This document shows, piece after piece, positions 47,050 to 58,699 of a stretch of 64,000 nt of DNA (its first letter is position 1; every line of letters starts with the position of its first letter). Made by a program: the position numbers and the translations under genes. Where the stretch lies: contig JAODTK010005065.1 of NCBI GenBank assembly GCA_026419785.1, positions 105,018 through 169,017 on the forward strand. The letters are read 5' to 3'. The notes under the pieces were generated by a model, which ran no database searches, was not told where the DNA came from, and worked only from the letters and a program-made list of their open reading frames with translations. The DNA is from Sclerodactyla briareus. Taxonomy: Eukaryota > Echinodermata > Holothuroidea > Dendrochirotida > Sclerodactylidae.

Positions 47050-48050
47050 CTGATCTTGCATACTATTTGCTCCATGTGCGGGTTGAAGTTAACTTTCTAT
47101 GAAATATAACCTATTTATTATCAACGTCAAAGGGTTAACACCCGCGTTTTAACGATATGTAATCTTACCCGGGGCCCTGAAACACAATCAGAAGCAATGT
47201 AGTTAGTAATACAAAACGTAACGGAAAAAACATCAAGAAATTACAGAAGAACCATAGCTCGGAGGAATCAAGCTAGATCTAAAACCGATGCCTCATATAA
47301 ACGTAATTATATAAAGCATTGAAAGGGAGGCTTTTTCTTGGAACGCTGTATTCGTTCAGCACTTATTGGGTGTTGAACATATCATCAGAACTTTGTGGAA
47401 AAAGCATATAGTCATCTAAATTACCTGCAGCATAATTAAATCTGACAGATGTCGATTGCTTGATGAAACATCTTTGTCGGGTCTTGGCCATTTCGAGCAA
47501 TTGCTGAAAATTGTTCAGCGATTCGGGCAGAATTAATGAAGCCGGTAATATAAAGTGAATAAAGGAGTTCTCCATACAGAAAACAGTGGAATAAAATAAT
47601 GCCAATTGGGGCAACTTTTTCTTTCAACATTGTAAGCCTAATTGGGCTTAGTAAACGTTCCCGAAATATCAAAACAACCGCCACTTGAGAAGGAGCGGAT
47701 AAACAATAGGAAGTGTCTATATTGGTAATGCCGTTACTAAACGTACGGTAGCCTTGGACGTCCCACTCTATTGCAAACACCGGTCAAACGGCTGTTAGGA
47801 CGAAGTGACCAATCACGATAAATGTTCCGTGCCAAGCACCATAAAGATTTCGTGATCATGGTGATTCAAGGCATGCAGTGAAATCTGCCTGTACGGGCCA
47901 ATTAGTGTCAGCAATATAAACTTAGTTAGCAGCAGTTTTGGGATTTTCGGCGGGTTAGGACCTATTTCAGACAAGGCGATCGCCAAAAGTAGCCACGCCG
48001 GCACGACACAAACAACCAACTTTCATGCGCCAGCTGCAAGGACTAATGCG
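47050..48050 (-). other. Possible decayed membrane-protein gene, weak
   Basis: Two minus-strand frames in series (48019-47813 and 47780-47436) contain hydrophobic stretches (CVVPAWLLLAIAL, PIGIILFHCFLYGELLYSLY) followed by GFINSARIAEQF. The last part faintly recalls the end of helix 7 in class A G-protein-coupled receptors. There is no DRY or NPxxY motif, and AT-rich DNA often gives such frames by chance. Confidence 0.2.
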
Positions 48051-48300
48051 ATTGAGGCACCTAAAACTGACCTCTTGACCCCAGCTATACTTTTGAAATT
48101 ATCATGTAGAAAGGTGCGAACCACATCCACAAGGTTTGTGATATTACAAGAAAATCGCAATAAATTTGCAAATTAGAGACATTAAATGCCCTCTACGTGA
48201 CCCCCAACTCATTTTTAATTTCTTTGGACTAAATGGGGCGACAGTACACAGAGTTTTGTAAAAATCACAAACTTTTATTGTCATTAATTATGCAAATTAG
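48050..48300. repeat. Dispersed aattagac/TGACCTC element, copy 3
   Basis: ccacatccacaaggtttgtg, then tttgcaaattagagacatta, then ctacgtgacccccaactcat and a second aattatgcaaattagacgg. It is related to 20250-20720 and 32760-33117. Confidence 0.55.
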
Positions 48301-48369
48301 ACGGTGCGAAAGACGTCCCGACGTGCGCATACCAGTAATACCCGATATTGTTGGCTTTTCGTCCTAATC

Positions 48370-48560
48370 GAAGTCAGGCTGACCACACATCTCGAGTTAT
48401 GAATAGAAAGAAAATCAGACTTCCACTGGATATTCTTATAAGGAAGTAAGGCTAACTCCATATCTCGAGTTATGGTCATTGGAATGATATCTAAACTTCA
48501 ACGGGATATTCTTAAGAAGGTCCCTAATCAACACGGGGTGACATATCGGCTGGTACGGCA
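48370..48560. repeat. Two ~88-bp tandem units
   Basis: cacatctcgagttatgaat, then cagacttccactggatattc, recur as catatctcgagttatggtc, then taaacttcaacgggatattc. A third, more distant relative lies around 48640-48700. Confidence 0.6.
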
Positions 48561-50160
48561 GTAGGGGGTACTACACGCCATGGAAGGAACTCTGCCCATG
48601 TCGCTTTCTATAATTTCGAGCTTTCGTCCTAAATCGAATGAAGCGACATTATATCCGAGTTAGGACTGGAGGGAAACTATATCTGACTTCAAGGATAGGA
48701 ATACCAAAATTGCACTAGCCTAATGTGAGAAAAAGCTATTTTCGCATTGGTGTAAGTGAATCTAACCCCTCCCCTAAACTCTAATCCTAACAATAGACAC
48801 ATTTAATTCCTATCTGCCTATACAAAACCGACAGGCAATCACGGCGGTCGTTGTAAATCCGCGAGTTAGTTGACGAAGGACGTATCGGTGTTGCGCGCGA
48901 AGCGCGCGAAATTTTGCACTATTACCGGGATATTGATATAAACTTGAAATAAAAATAGAAATTCACGCAATCTAACTGAAATGAGGAAAGTGGGAATATG
49001 CATGAATGATGAATGCTGGTTTTGAAAATCATAAGGGTTTTTAGACTCGGGAAGTGGGGGTGGAATGATCTTCCGCCCTCCACATTTTACACTACTGGAG
49101 GCCCCGATCCCATATTGTATCATCCGAGATACCGGAAGCTGATGATGGTGACCATGATTAACCGCGCAGGAGGCGGGGGGGGGGGGCTAGTGTGCTTAAA
49201 ATCGCGGGGCACATTCTTCGACAAATTATTGACTTAAATAGCGACGTCCGCTTTCAGTTTTTTGGTTCTCCCCTTTTTTAACCACCCCTTCCTTCTCTTG
49301 TTCCTCTTTCTCCTCTCTCTCTTCATTCTCCCTTCTGTCCTTCCTCTCATTTTTTCTCTCTCCCTATTCTTTTTCTCCTCCTCTCCTCTTATCACGTTCC
49401 CCTTTTCCTTTTTCCTCTCCTCTGCGGGGGGGGGGCGCCCCCAAAGCCCCCCCCCCGCCCCCCGAGATACGCGTGGTAACCAATAGGTTTGCGACACGGG
49501 AGGGGAGGGGACTATAAGTACTGCAATGGAAAATTCTTGCTATGTCCATAACTCAAATTATTGCGATTTAAGACGAAACGCAAAAATATCGACATTAGCG
49601 GCCACGTCAAAAGTAGAGGCCAGCGCGACATGGGCATAGGTGTCTTCGTGGGAGTATTGGACTCCTAGCCGGACTGTAACCAATACTCCTTCGACACGAG
49701 GAGGAAGTGGGAATTGTAACGTACATTCGAGCTGCCGATGGCACAGAATGTTAGACACCATAATCAATGGACTCCTGAGAGTGTTACCCTACTCTGTTTT
49801 CTGAATCCAATTGATGGTGTGCCTACCATCTGTGCCATAGCTGTAGTGTTAGGGGAAGTAAGAGAACTTCTCATGACAATAACTCGAAATATAAACGCCA
49901 GTCTCTGTCAAATACCTTTGCAGCAAATAACACGCCAACGTATTGTTAACATAATGGTCATATAACACCACCGTAGCATTTATTGTCATTGCATCCACCC
50001 CCTACTTGTAAAGCTAACTTCACTTTATTTCGAATTCGAATGTAAGGAGGCTGAATGTAAGGCTCACTTTACTCTAGTGGTGCTACCCACTCTAATTGCG
50101 ACACAACCTGTCAAACGACCTTCGCCCATATTAGACAGTTTCTGATCTTCGGCGGGTCAA
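48561..50160. other. Intergenic; low-complexity tracts
   Basis: Includes a gcgcgcgaagcgcgcg palindrome near 48893, a pyrimidine-rich tract (49258-49420), and a G10/C9 inverted homopolymer pair at 49423-49465. No gene is supported; the frames through these tracts are compositional. Confidence 0.35.
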
Positions 50161-50164
50161 AAAT

Positions 50165-50275
50165 TGGTTCGGGTCTGTATTTGGTTCGTACGTGTGTTTT
50201 GTTCGTGCGGTTTGGTGAGGTTCTGGCGCGTTCGGCGTGTTTTATTAGGACGCCCCTGTGCATCGCCTTTTCAAG
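50165..50275 (-). repeat. Short-period CACGCCCGAAC repeat, inverted copy 2
   Basis: Reverse-complement relative of 42300-42445: gttcgggtctg, gttcgtacgtgtgttttgtt, then gcgcgttcggcgtgtttt followed by aggacg. Confidence 0.6.
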
Positions 50276-50384
50276 AGAGCTCCCATGCCGCATACGTTCA
50301 CAGCCACGGGGCACTTACACGGTGGTTTTGAGACACCGTAAATTTGGCAGTATTAACATTATTTTATTATTATTCATTACACCG

Positions 50385-51470
50385 TCAGCGGCGGTTTCCA
50401 TGCCCGCGGGCGGTCGGGTGAAATCGCTCACCGTTATTTCCAATAGACCTTTTCGCAAAATACATATTGCGGTTCACTTCGGGACAGGTTTGATGCATTC
50501 TGGATACTTCAGGGGAAGTTTTGTGTTACTTGGAATGTAAAACTTGGAATTTCAATTATCTTCCTCTTGTCTGTTCATTTCCTCAAATTTTTATTTGTCC
50601 CGAAATTTTCACATCTTATCCGTGACGATCTTACTACACGCGCGAATTTTCGTCGTAAGAAATTCAATTTATCTGCTGAATTTCCCATTTGCCTTCCATA
50701 GATTGGTCTAACGTTGCCCCCTGATCGAGACCACGGCATTGCGAGAGGCTATATGCGAAACGGCTAATTGAGCGTTTTCCCCCCCATGCACGCGAGGGGG
50801 GGGGGGCGGTCGGGCGGGCGGGGGGGGGCGTTTTCTCGAATCGGTCAAGTAGATTTTTTTCCGCGTTCCCGTGTACCCGCGTGTATTTCATATTCGATTT
50901 CCGGGGATTCCCCTCCAATCTTACCGGCTTGTATCCCGCTATTGCAGAGTAGAGAACAATGTTATATTCAAATCATGTTCAAGCAACACTCTCAACTGTT
51001 GCCACTTTCAACACGCTGATTGAGATCGTATACAAATTCCCTCCATTTTTAACGGCCGGACACCTAATTGACATTTTGAACACATATTTCATGTTAAACC
51101 ATGGACGGGTCGGTTGATGCTAAACAAATAGTTTAATTGTATTTAGGCGCTACGTGACAGTTAGAACAATGGTTCTAAGAAACACACATCGTTGTTCCGG
51201 TTAACACTAGTATTCCTATGCGTATAAACTCCTAATAATCAACTATCAATAATCATAATAATGATAATAAATAATGATAATCAAAAATAATAAAAAAATA
51301 GCCATTAAAATAGTATGCGACACCGGTTCCTATATAGCGCACATATTTAGGAGAGGTGTGTGATTTCGAGAAACCGCCCTCCCGCCCGCGTTCATGGAAC
51401 GGGTCATTCGCGTTGTCCGCGTGCCCAGCCCGCCGCCTCGTGCATGGAACACGGCTTCTACCTATAAGCG
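50385..51470 (-). mobile_element. GC-terminal inverted-repeat element, copy 4, inverted
   Basis: Read on the minus strand it matches copies 1-3: right-end modules at 50755-50860 (gcgttttctcgaatcggtc then aagtagat), interior (ATT)n complement at 51250-51295, ccggttcctatatagcgc (51323), and left-end modules at 51370-51460 including cattcgcgttgtccgcgtg, which is the complement of 46575-46600. A module at 50395-50450 matches the outer right end of copy 3 (aaatcgctcaccgt), so about 300 bp lies between the outer and inner modules here. Confidence 0.6.
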
Positions 51471-51474
51471 CATG

Positions 51475-52450
51475 ATCCCGAGCACAACGCGCTGAACATA
51501 AACAAGTCTTAGAACAATAACTAACATTAACTTGCTGAAGAAATAAGTTTTTACCCAAGATTTGATAGCATGAGCAGGCGACGCATGCAGGATGTTTGAA
51601 GGCAATTTGTCCGCAAATCATGTGCTGATGTTAGTGCCGGCCTGGTTCCCGATTCCCTTTCTGGATTGAGGGCTCGACGCATCAAGGACGTACTTAATCC
51701 GCTGATGACCGAGTGAGCGACGCGGTTGGTAATAGCCACTTATAGCCACTATAGAGACACTTGTAGCCATGATTCAGTATACGGAACTTGACCCTATATT
51801 CATGGAAGCCATATGCAGACCTGCAGAACGGGTTGATTGATCTCGGGCGGCTCTACTGTTTTGGAGCCTCTGAATTTGGTTGGCTGGGCTCCAGAGTCAT
51901 AATCTACAATAACCGCAAAGTCGTTCGAGATACAAAAATCTAAGCACTGCCGTCTTGAAACAACTATCGGTGGTCCAAAGAACTCGTGCATCTGCGGCGT
52001 AGATTGTAGTTGGATGGACACTCGTTATCTGCTGGTTTCATTGAGAGATGTTTCTCCAGAAGAACTCAAGCCTCTGACACACTGTGATGTGTTAATACAA
52101 ATCCATCGGATTTAGGTATAGCTGAGCGTGAGGGTGGACCAGGTGACAGGAATTGTAATTAGTTTTATCACTGTAGAGTTTGAGACGGTTGTCACTTAGT
52201 CAAGTACTGATGTCCTTGATGGCCCGGTTTTTGCACTCACGGGTCGGGTGGATCATATCCGAGCGTAAGACTCTACATCGTCCGCATCTCAGTGTGGGAT
52301 GGCCAGGACTCTCGATGATGAACTGCAAGTCGGGTGTAGATCGCGAACCGAACCGTTCCGAGAACAGATCCCCAAGGTACCAATGAGGACTCGGACGGGA
52401 CGGCTATGTTCCTTCGGCTGAAACGCATTGCTGTCGAGTCACCGAGTAAC
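51475..52450 (-). pseudogene. Non-LTR retrotransposon remnant, reverse transcriptase to C-terminus
   Basis: Read leftward: PWGSVLGTVRFAIYT (52337-52377, the GVPQGSVLGP motif), ADDVESYA (52259-52285, the catalytic ADD box), WLSDNRLKLYSDKT (about 52165-52205), IQRLQNSRAAR (about 51850-51885), FRILNHGYKCLYSG (about 51735-51775), and LPSNILHASPAHAIKSWVKT with a YFF end (51540-51610). The motif order is that of CR1/L2/Rex-type elements. Frameshifts and stops throughout make it inactive. Its 3' end lies directly beside the left end of element copy 4, so one inserted next to or into the other. Confidence 0.8.
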
Positions 52451-52638
52451 GATACAGACCATTTTCTGGTGCTTATCCAGTTATTTCATAGAGGAGTGAG
52501 AGTCTCTAGCACTTGAACACGGTCCCAGTATATCAAGCTCCACTGTGGGTTCCAACAAGATCAACATGCATATTTGATCACAGAACACTTACGAGTTTAC
52601 GCGGTGAATGTTCCTTGTAGGCGTAGCCATGCTGGCAG
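52451..52638. other. Probable upstream LINE debris
   Basis: Continues the minus-strand LINE region without identifiable motifs. Confidence 0.25.
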
Positions 52639-52809
52639 TGGAAGGGGATTTCCCCTGACAAAAGATCAAGAGAGCAAATCGGAAAATGGAAGGCTGGAAC
52701 ATCGGGAATGAAGAAGAAGAGAGGTGAAATAACGGAAAAGATCGAGGAAGCAATGATAATCGCCGAGATAAGTGGGCCCAAAATGGCAAGCCCCCAGGCC
52801 GCTGCTTCT
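52639..52809 (+). CDS. Candidate 171-bp exon, basic/charged
   Basis: A ctggcag acceptor (52632-52638) precedes exactly 57 open codons (WKGISPDKRSREQIGKWKAG and onward, with KKKRGE and EKIEEA), ending at a strong gtgagt donor (52810). Phase 0 at both sides. The product is unrecognised. The opposite strand is also open, and an acceptor-like cattttgcag follows only 20 bases later, so this is a candidate only. It could be a 5' exon of the gene ending at 63382. Confidence 0.35.
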
Positions 52810-52996
52810 GTGAGTATACTCATTTTGCAGGGGCATTCGATGGAGGAACCATCCTCCCACCCCTTGAGGAAAGTCGAGGAGGAAAAAAAGAATTGGACAG
52901 GTAGATAGGAAGAAAATGTTGAGAAAAGTAAGAGATGCGATCTTGAAAGTGAATGTATTTGGTTTACAGGGTAAAGAGTACAGGGTGGCGCCAACG

Positions 52997-53063
52997 GGGG
53001 GGGGGGGGGGGGGAAGGGGCCCCATGCCCCCCCCGTCGGGGAAGCCTGCCCCCCCCCCCACAG
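52997..53063. repeat. G18 / C-run inverted homopolymer
   Basis: A G18 run, then aaggggccccatg, C8, gtcggggaagcctg and C11. It would form a G/C hairpin or quadruplex. The glycine/proline-rich minus-strand frames over it are artefacts, and run lengths are unreliable. Confidence 0.8.
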
Positions 53064-53089
53064 GACGCCCGGCCGTAGATTGATGCTCA

Positions 53090-55190
53090 AGGACGACTAT
53101 TGTTTAGTTTGTGAAGCGTACCGTACAAAGGAGACTGGGCAAGGACTAGGCCTAGGCCTAGTGAGTAGTCACACAACAGTCACAAGGTACAACAATAGTT
53201 CAAAGTCAGTTTCCTAACATTCTCATACATGGGGCTACATTTATGTTGGGTTTCCAAATTCGTTACCTTATCACATTTTGCGAACCATGTCGTGTCTTGA
53301 ATACATAGAAAGAAACCACAATTGTTTCCTGGGTAATTTTTCAGTTTTTTCTTTCAGCTGTATACCGGCGTAACACAAGTTTACAGAGGGTGTCCTCCAG
53401 CTGGAAATTTTTTGGCCATGTCCGAGATACGCAAAAACTCAATTACGGTCCGATTTCCGTTACCAATAAAACTTATGTCGCTGTTCTCTTATAACCCAAT
53501 TTGAATGATATATCCTGGGCTCTATTAAGAGTCAAGACTTCGGCTTCTCACATGGAAACTCCAAGTTGTCCACAATAATATAAACGGCGTAAATATGCAT
53601 TGATAGTGACTGAAACAAATCGGTTGTCAAAATTAAACGCGATTCCCTTGCCCGTCACGGTGAATGGAGCGTGCAGGTCCGCGTCGTCAAAATATTCCAT
53701 TGCGTATGTTAGCTCATCATCGCTCGTTAGTTACAAAACCAAGCGCCTCTAGCATCCATTTACCGCGAATAAATGCCTGGTAACAAAATTTCGGTCCCTA
53801 CGAATTTTGGACCTCTTCCCACCTATACAAGCCTACTTAGTCTTCCACACTTCGTAATCTTAAAACATAATGCAGGTCCTGTCAAGTGATTTGGGTACTA
53901 GGCTAGGCCTGTAACACAAATATCCCCAACGTTCAGTTCTAAGCCCGTCTTTTGGCGGCCTACTTAGTAACTTACTACATCTCTAGCCTAACTTTACTAC
54001 TAGTACTAACCCTAGAAGCATCGAGGATGTGGCAGGCGTTAGTTCCAAGTCGCCGGGTAACTCTGCTGTTTTTGTTGCAAATAATGAACTTTAACTGAAA
54101 GCCGTGACTGAACTGAACTTTCCCTAACGTTTGAACATAAAAATTTAGCAACACATTTGACGTTTTTCATTCATAACGTTTTTAGGTAAAACATTTTGGA
54201 AACTTTTCTGGGAATGTTTTAATACATCATGAATCGTTTTTTGCTGTCAGCTGCTGTCAGCGCCCGCCCATGCTGCAACCCTATTTACTAGTGCCACAGG
54301 ACATCTTGCATTAATGTAGCATTTTGCAATATTTAAATAATTCAATTTGCTGAGACCTTAGAATAGACCTGAATACATCCTCCCATCATTTGTCCGCCTT
54401 ATAGATCCAAGCGAAACTTGACAAACACAGGTGTCCGCCCCATAGGAAATCTTGGATGGGTCAAAAGTAGGTGTCGCCGCACTGTAGGGGCAGCTTCATT
54501 ACGAAATTATCGAAAGTTTGGATTTTGACAAAACTTTGGTAGGTGCGGACTATGTTTGGTCCTGAAAGTGGAGGGTCATTTGAGGTCCCCAAATGCCATT
54601 CACATTGGCACGCTAAATAACCATTTCACAATACTGATCGCAAGGTGGGGCATATCCACCTTGGCGGTTTAACCCGCCACGTTCGGCCAGCTATGCCGTT
54701 GAATAATATATTTATAATATTATTAGATTATATATATATATAATATATATTATCTATGTTATATATACTGTAGTGGGACCAAATTATGGTTAGCTTGGTC
54801 TACAGCCTAATGCATGGGACAATCCTTTCAAATCTCATACCACAGACGGTATCTGGTCCCTTTTTTGGGCCAGGCAGTAGTGGTTAAGCGTTTATACCTA
54901 TTTCAGGCATAGTCATAATTGAATAAGTACTATTGATAATTCCTTTCTTCTTCTTCTTCGCCCTCATACTCAATTCCCAAATTCAGCTGATTTTATAATG
55001 ATATTGCAAATTGTTTACTGTTATTTCAAACATGACATGAGCGTTCACGCTAGAGACCAGGATCCAGTATGGTCTTCGTTCAAGACAGGGTGCCATTCTC
55101 GGTTCAATAATGCATCTCCACCAATCGTACTGTACAGCATGTTGATGTGGTAATCCAGAAGGCTACTGTAAACACAATGTTGTGGAAGTT
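53090..55190. other. Intergenic; AT palindrome
   Basis: No gene is recognised. A (TA)n-rich imperfect palindrome lies at 54705-54776. The rest is unremarkable. Confidence 0.35.
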
Positions 55191-55192
55191 AC

Positions 55193-55411
55193 CCAGAATG
55201 CACAGCACCATATTCTCTTCTCAAATTTGCTGAGGTTATAACTTGCTGGTAATAGTCTTTGCAGTTGCGAGTATCGTAGAAACCCATGATTGGTAGAGCT
55301 TCATATGCATTGGAAAGTGAATTAAAAAACTCAATCATTTTTCTTCCTTCATCAGCTTTTGACCATACCCCCGGCAGTCCATATACGCATTGCCGGATAT
55401 GCATGGTTTTC
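55193..55411 (-). CDS. Candidate internal exon, unrecognised protein
   Basis: On the minus strand an acceptor (cctgcatcag) precedes 219 fully open bases ending at TCTGG followed by a gtaact donor (55192). The exon is phase-symmetric (one base, 72 codons, two bases). It encodes KTMHIRQCVYGLPGVW, then EGRKMIEFFNSLSNAYEAL, then DYYQQVITSANLRREYG. The composition looks like a soluble globular protein. I do not recognise a family. Neighbouring exons on this strand were not found. Confidence 0.45.
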
Positions 55412-55499
55412 CTGATGCAGGTAATGTTTACATTCCAAAACATAGGCCTACGCAACTTTGGCTATCATAGGAACCCTGTATGGTATGCGGCGTTCATGT

Positions 55500-56263
55500 C
55501 ATGATACGTATTATGAGTAGGCCTATATATTTTTGTTTAATTCCGGTCCATGGTACCGACTACACTGTGGCGTAACTATTTGTTTCGGCCTTAGCCTACA
55601 GTTAGCATGTTGATAGGCTCTGACAGTTTCCAATCGATCCTGTATGACCTTCAGAGCGATGGATCGAAGTAACCATCTCCGAAGGGTAATTCCGCCAAAA
55701 ATTACCCCTGGTTCGTATAATATTCACATGGAACGCAGTGTTTTTTTGGTAGAACAGACAGGGGCTTTTGTTCACCTTAATCTTTGTACCCTGTACGAAA
55801 ATAGGATCGAACCCCCCCCCCCCCACACCCTATAGACCATTGCTAACATGCTTTTTTAATACATGGCACGCAGTATCATTCCTAAAAGTTTTGCACTAGT
55901 ATTCCCCTGCTTCCACTAGCTGAGGAACAGGGCTTTTTTTTTCAACAGAAAAGTTGCCACTGGTCTCATAAAATTTCATACGACCAGGGTATTGGTGCAT
56001 TTCAGGGGGTAATGATTTCATGATAAATCTTTTTTTCGAGCCCTGCGTCAGAGGTTCCTCGTAGTGGTATCACTGTATTATCGGCACCGCAAATTCTTAA
56101 CCTCGAACAAGGCACAAATGTTGAAACTTTAGGGAGGCTCCACACTTACGGACAGTTTTTCGATGTAATCCCAACCCCGAATGCTCACCTTCCAATTGAT
56201 TGAGTATCCAGGGTGGGTACTAGCAATTGAAAGTGGCATGTATTGTTTCATTCATTTTTTCAG
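55500..56263. other. Intergenic, unrecognised
   Basis: Includes a C12 run near 55812. No supported gene. Confidence 0.3.
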
Positions 56264-56400
56264 GGCTGAACCGTGAGCACCCAGCACAGGGACAAGCGTC
56301 TCAACCCAAACTGATCCTGAGGCTGTTGAGCCTGAAACTCCTGAAAGCCCCCAGCCTCATCATCGCAAGAATGAAGTTGGAATCCCATTACCAATAAAAG
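56264..56400 (+). CDS. Candidate exon, acidic proline-rich segment
   Basis: A strong acceptor (tcattcattttttcag) and a gtatgt donor (56401) bound 137 bases. One frame reads DPEAVEPETPESPQPHHRKN, then EVGIPLPIK, to the donor, but has a TGA near the 5' edge, so an indel or a different acceptor is needed. Part of the sequence (cctcatcatcgcaagaatga) is repeated just downstream at 56430-56450. It may be an upstream exon of the 61668-63382 gene. Confidence 0.35.
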
Positions 56401-57264
56401 GTATGTCATCTCATTGTGGAGAAGCCTCAACACCATCATCGCAAGAAATGAAAGTCAGAAATAAAAGTCAGTCTGGTAACTTGTCAGCGTTATCCATGGC
56501 TAGTGGTTGCTACTAGTCCTACAGGAGTCAAAGGCCGAATTCATTAAAAGGGCATAGCGACTATTATAGCACAAATTATGCAAGAACCTGCAAAATGCTT
56601 CTCCTACAGATTAGGTTAATTGCTCGCGATGGTCAACTCTAGTCTCAAGAAATTTAAAAACCAAGATGGTGTGGCTCACTAGAAGTCATTGAACTCGTCT
56701 CAATCTGCCAGTTTGCCATTCCGAAAGTTATTTCTTTCTGGTATCGCCCATATCACCTGAAACCTTGTTTTGTTGTAGATAGCCTCTGGTCCTGATTATT
56801 TGAAATGCCAAGTTGCGTTATTAATGCCATTCATTGGTCAAGTTGCATCACTATACAATGTTTAAAGTATGTTTTGATTTTTTCTTGAAAACGTGGTCCT
56901 GAGATAGAGAAGTTAGAAAATGGGTCAACTCAGGGTCAATTTGTCAAAACTCTAACTCGCATAATTTATACAAATTTAATTCATCCCGAAAAATTCTGAG
57001 TGTCGACTTTGGTCACCTTGTTCCAGCTTAGGGGATGGTAAACTACTGTATTACTGTATAGTCATCCAAGCTTTTAGATTCTGCAGAGTTGTACATCTCT
57101 TCATAATAACACAACTCTCTCGTTCGATCGGGATTAGTGTCCGAACAATGAATACCTGGACAGAACAGAATAACCAATGAACGCGAGACTAGGTTTCAAG
57201 AACCCCCACTGGTTTCAGTTATGTTGTATTAATATGCATGCTGTTGATATTCCTTTTCCCACAG

Positions 57265-57415
57265 TTCTCGAACCACCGCAGGATATCAACACCTATTAAA
57301 GCAGTTGAAAGACCATAGACCGTTGATGCTACCAAACGTGCCTTCCCCTGTGCAACCCCCGGCCCAGAAAACCATTGCGTTGAACTGCAACCTCTCTGCT
57401 GACAGCGATACGAGT
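57265..57415 (+). CDS. Candidate exon, unrecognised
   Basis: The acceptor attccttttcccacag (to 57264) and donor gtaagt (57416) are both near consensus. One frame is open for all 50 codons: GYQHLLKQLKDHRPLMLPNV, then PSPVQPPAQKTIALNC, and so on. It is the best spliced-exon candidate on the plus strand. Joining it to the exon at 56264-56400 in that exon's best frame meets a stop, so the two need an indel or do not belong together. Confidence 0.45.
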
Positions 57416-58612
57416 GTAAGTTACAACAAAAATTACTCATACCAATGCAGCTATCGCCCTGCCGAACCAAGTTGGGTGTGGCGCCGCTGCTGATTTAGAA
57501 TTTTTAATTTTTTACGGGGGAGGGGGTGCTATCACAATGGGAAGATTGTGCACAGCGTTAAGAGCTTTGGGATTCAGTAACCATAATCACAGAGTGACTA
57601 GTTAGTACTTAATGTCTTAAGAAAAATTCTAGTTTATAGCAGGTAGTGTGCGTTGCGCGTCTTGTTAGGATGTTGGGCATATTTATTACATTGATGAAAA
57701 GGACGTATTGTAACTTCAAGTGCGTTGCATGTAAATACAATAATTTCACGTACCCCCACTACAGGGACTAATTTCGCAGTTGTTAGCGGTTGTGCCGTCC
57801 TTTGGCTCTGATGGCAAGGAATAATGCGATGAAGCCCATGGTTCTCTCATCCTACTTCAAGGAACACATTGTCATAATGTTTTTTCTGAACATTTTGGAC
57901 TTTCATTCATAACATTACAGAATAACAAAACAAAACCCCAAACTAAAATTTCATCTTGCTTTGCTGTTTGTGCCAATAATATGGCAAATTCTGATTGGTA
58001 AAAAGTTCCCCCCAAGTGACATCACGGGGAAACTGCTTGGTACCATGAATATTGAAGTCGTGTGAATTACACAGTATCAAGACCCTATAACGGATATGAT
58101 TCTGAATGAAAACTTCGTAAGATGTTTGAATGCCAATCCCATTCATTTTTTTTAATGATTTTTCTGTCTTTCCGATATTTAAGCATAAAAATGCAGGCAT
58201 TTACTGAATAGAGTGTCAGCCGGAGGCCTTTGCATCATTTCCCTCATGGCATTCATACATTTATCCAAATTCCTCAGAAGTAAATCAAAATAACTATCAA
58301 CAAGGCAACATGCTATCTACTATGCTAGAATCTCCTAACTCTGTATGGGATTTTGACATGTCCTCTATTCACCTAATGTGCTTAACTGCCGTGAGTGTAG
58401 TTATAAAAGAAATCTGCACATCGACCATGGTCTTTAAGTAAGTACTCTCTTTGATGCTCAATTGAAATAAAGATCATGAAGTGAGATAAGTCCCCTTAGC
58501 CTATTCTTTGTAATAGTAACACAATATGCGTACAATGCACAGTGGCTATGGTTTGGTGTGCTCTGGCATTGTAGTACTGAAACCATTTTATTTGGATTCT
58601 CATCTTCAACAG

Positions 58613-58693
58613 GTTAACCAGTGATGAGGAATAGACAACCTATCCACTTTCAACCAGCTGCCCTATTGCCCCAATGTGAAGCAGTTGAAGTGG
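58613..58693 (+). CDS. Candidate small exon
   Basis: The acceptor catcttcaacag (to 58612) and donor gtacgt (58694) bound 81 bases. One frame, starting at an internal ATG, reads MRNRQPIHFQPAALLPQC, then EAVEV, to the donor; another reads LTSDEE before a stop. It is weak alone and listed because it lies in line with the other plus-strand candidates. Confidence 0.3.
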
Positions 58694-58699
58694 GTACGT

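Noticed and set aside
52578..53090. 170-codon minus-strand ORF with proline-rich start
   Set aside because: It begins in a G/C homopolymer region whose length is unreliable. The opposite strand holds a better splice-bounded candidate.
57219..57470. 83-codon minus-strand ORF
   Set aside because: Antisense shadow of the plus-strand candidate exon 57265-57415, which has near-consensus splice sites.
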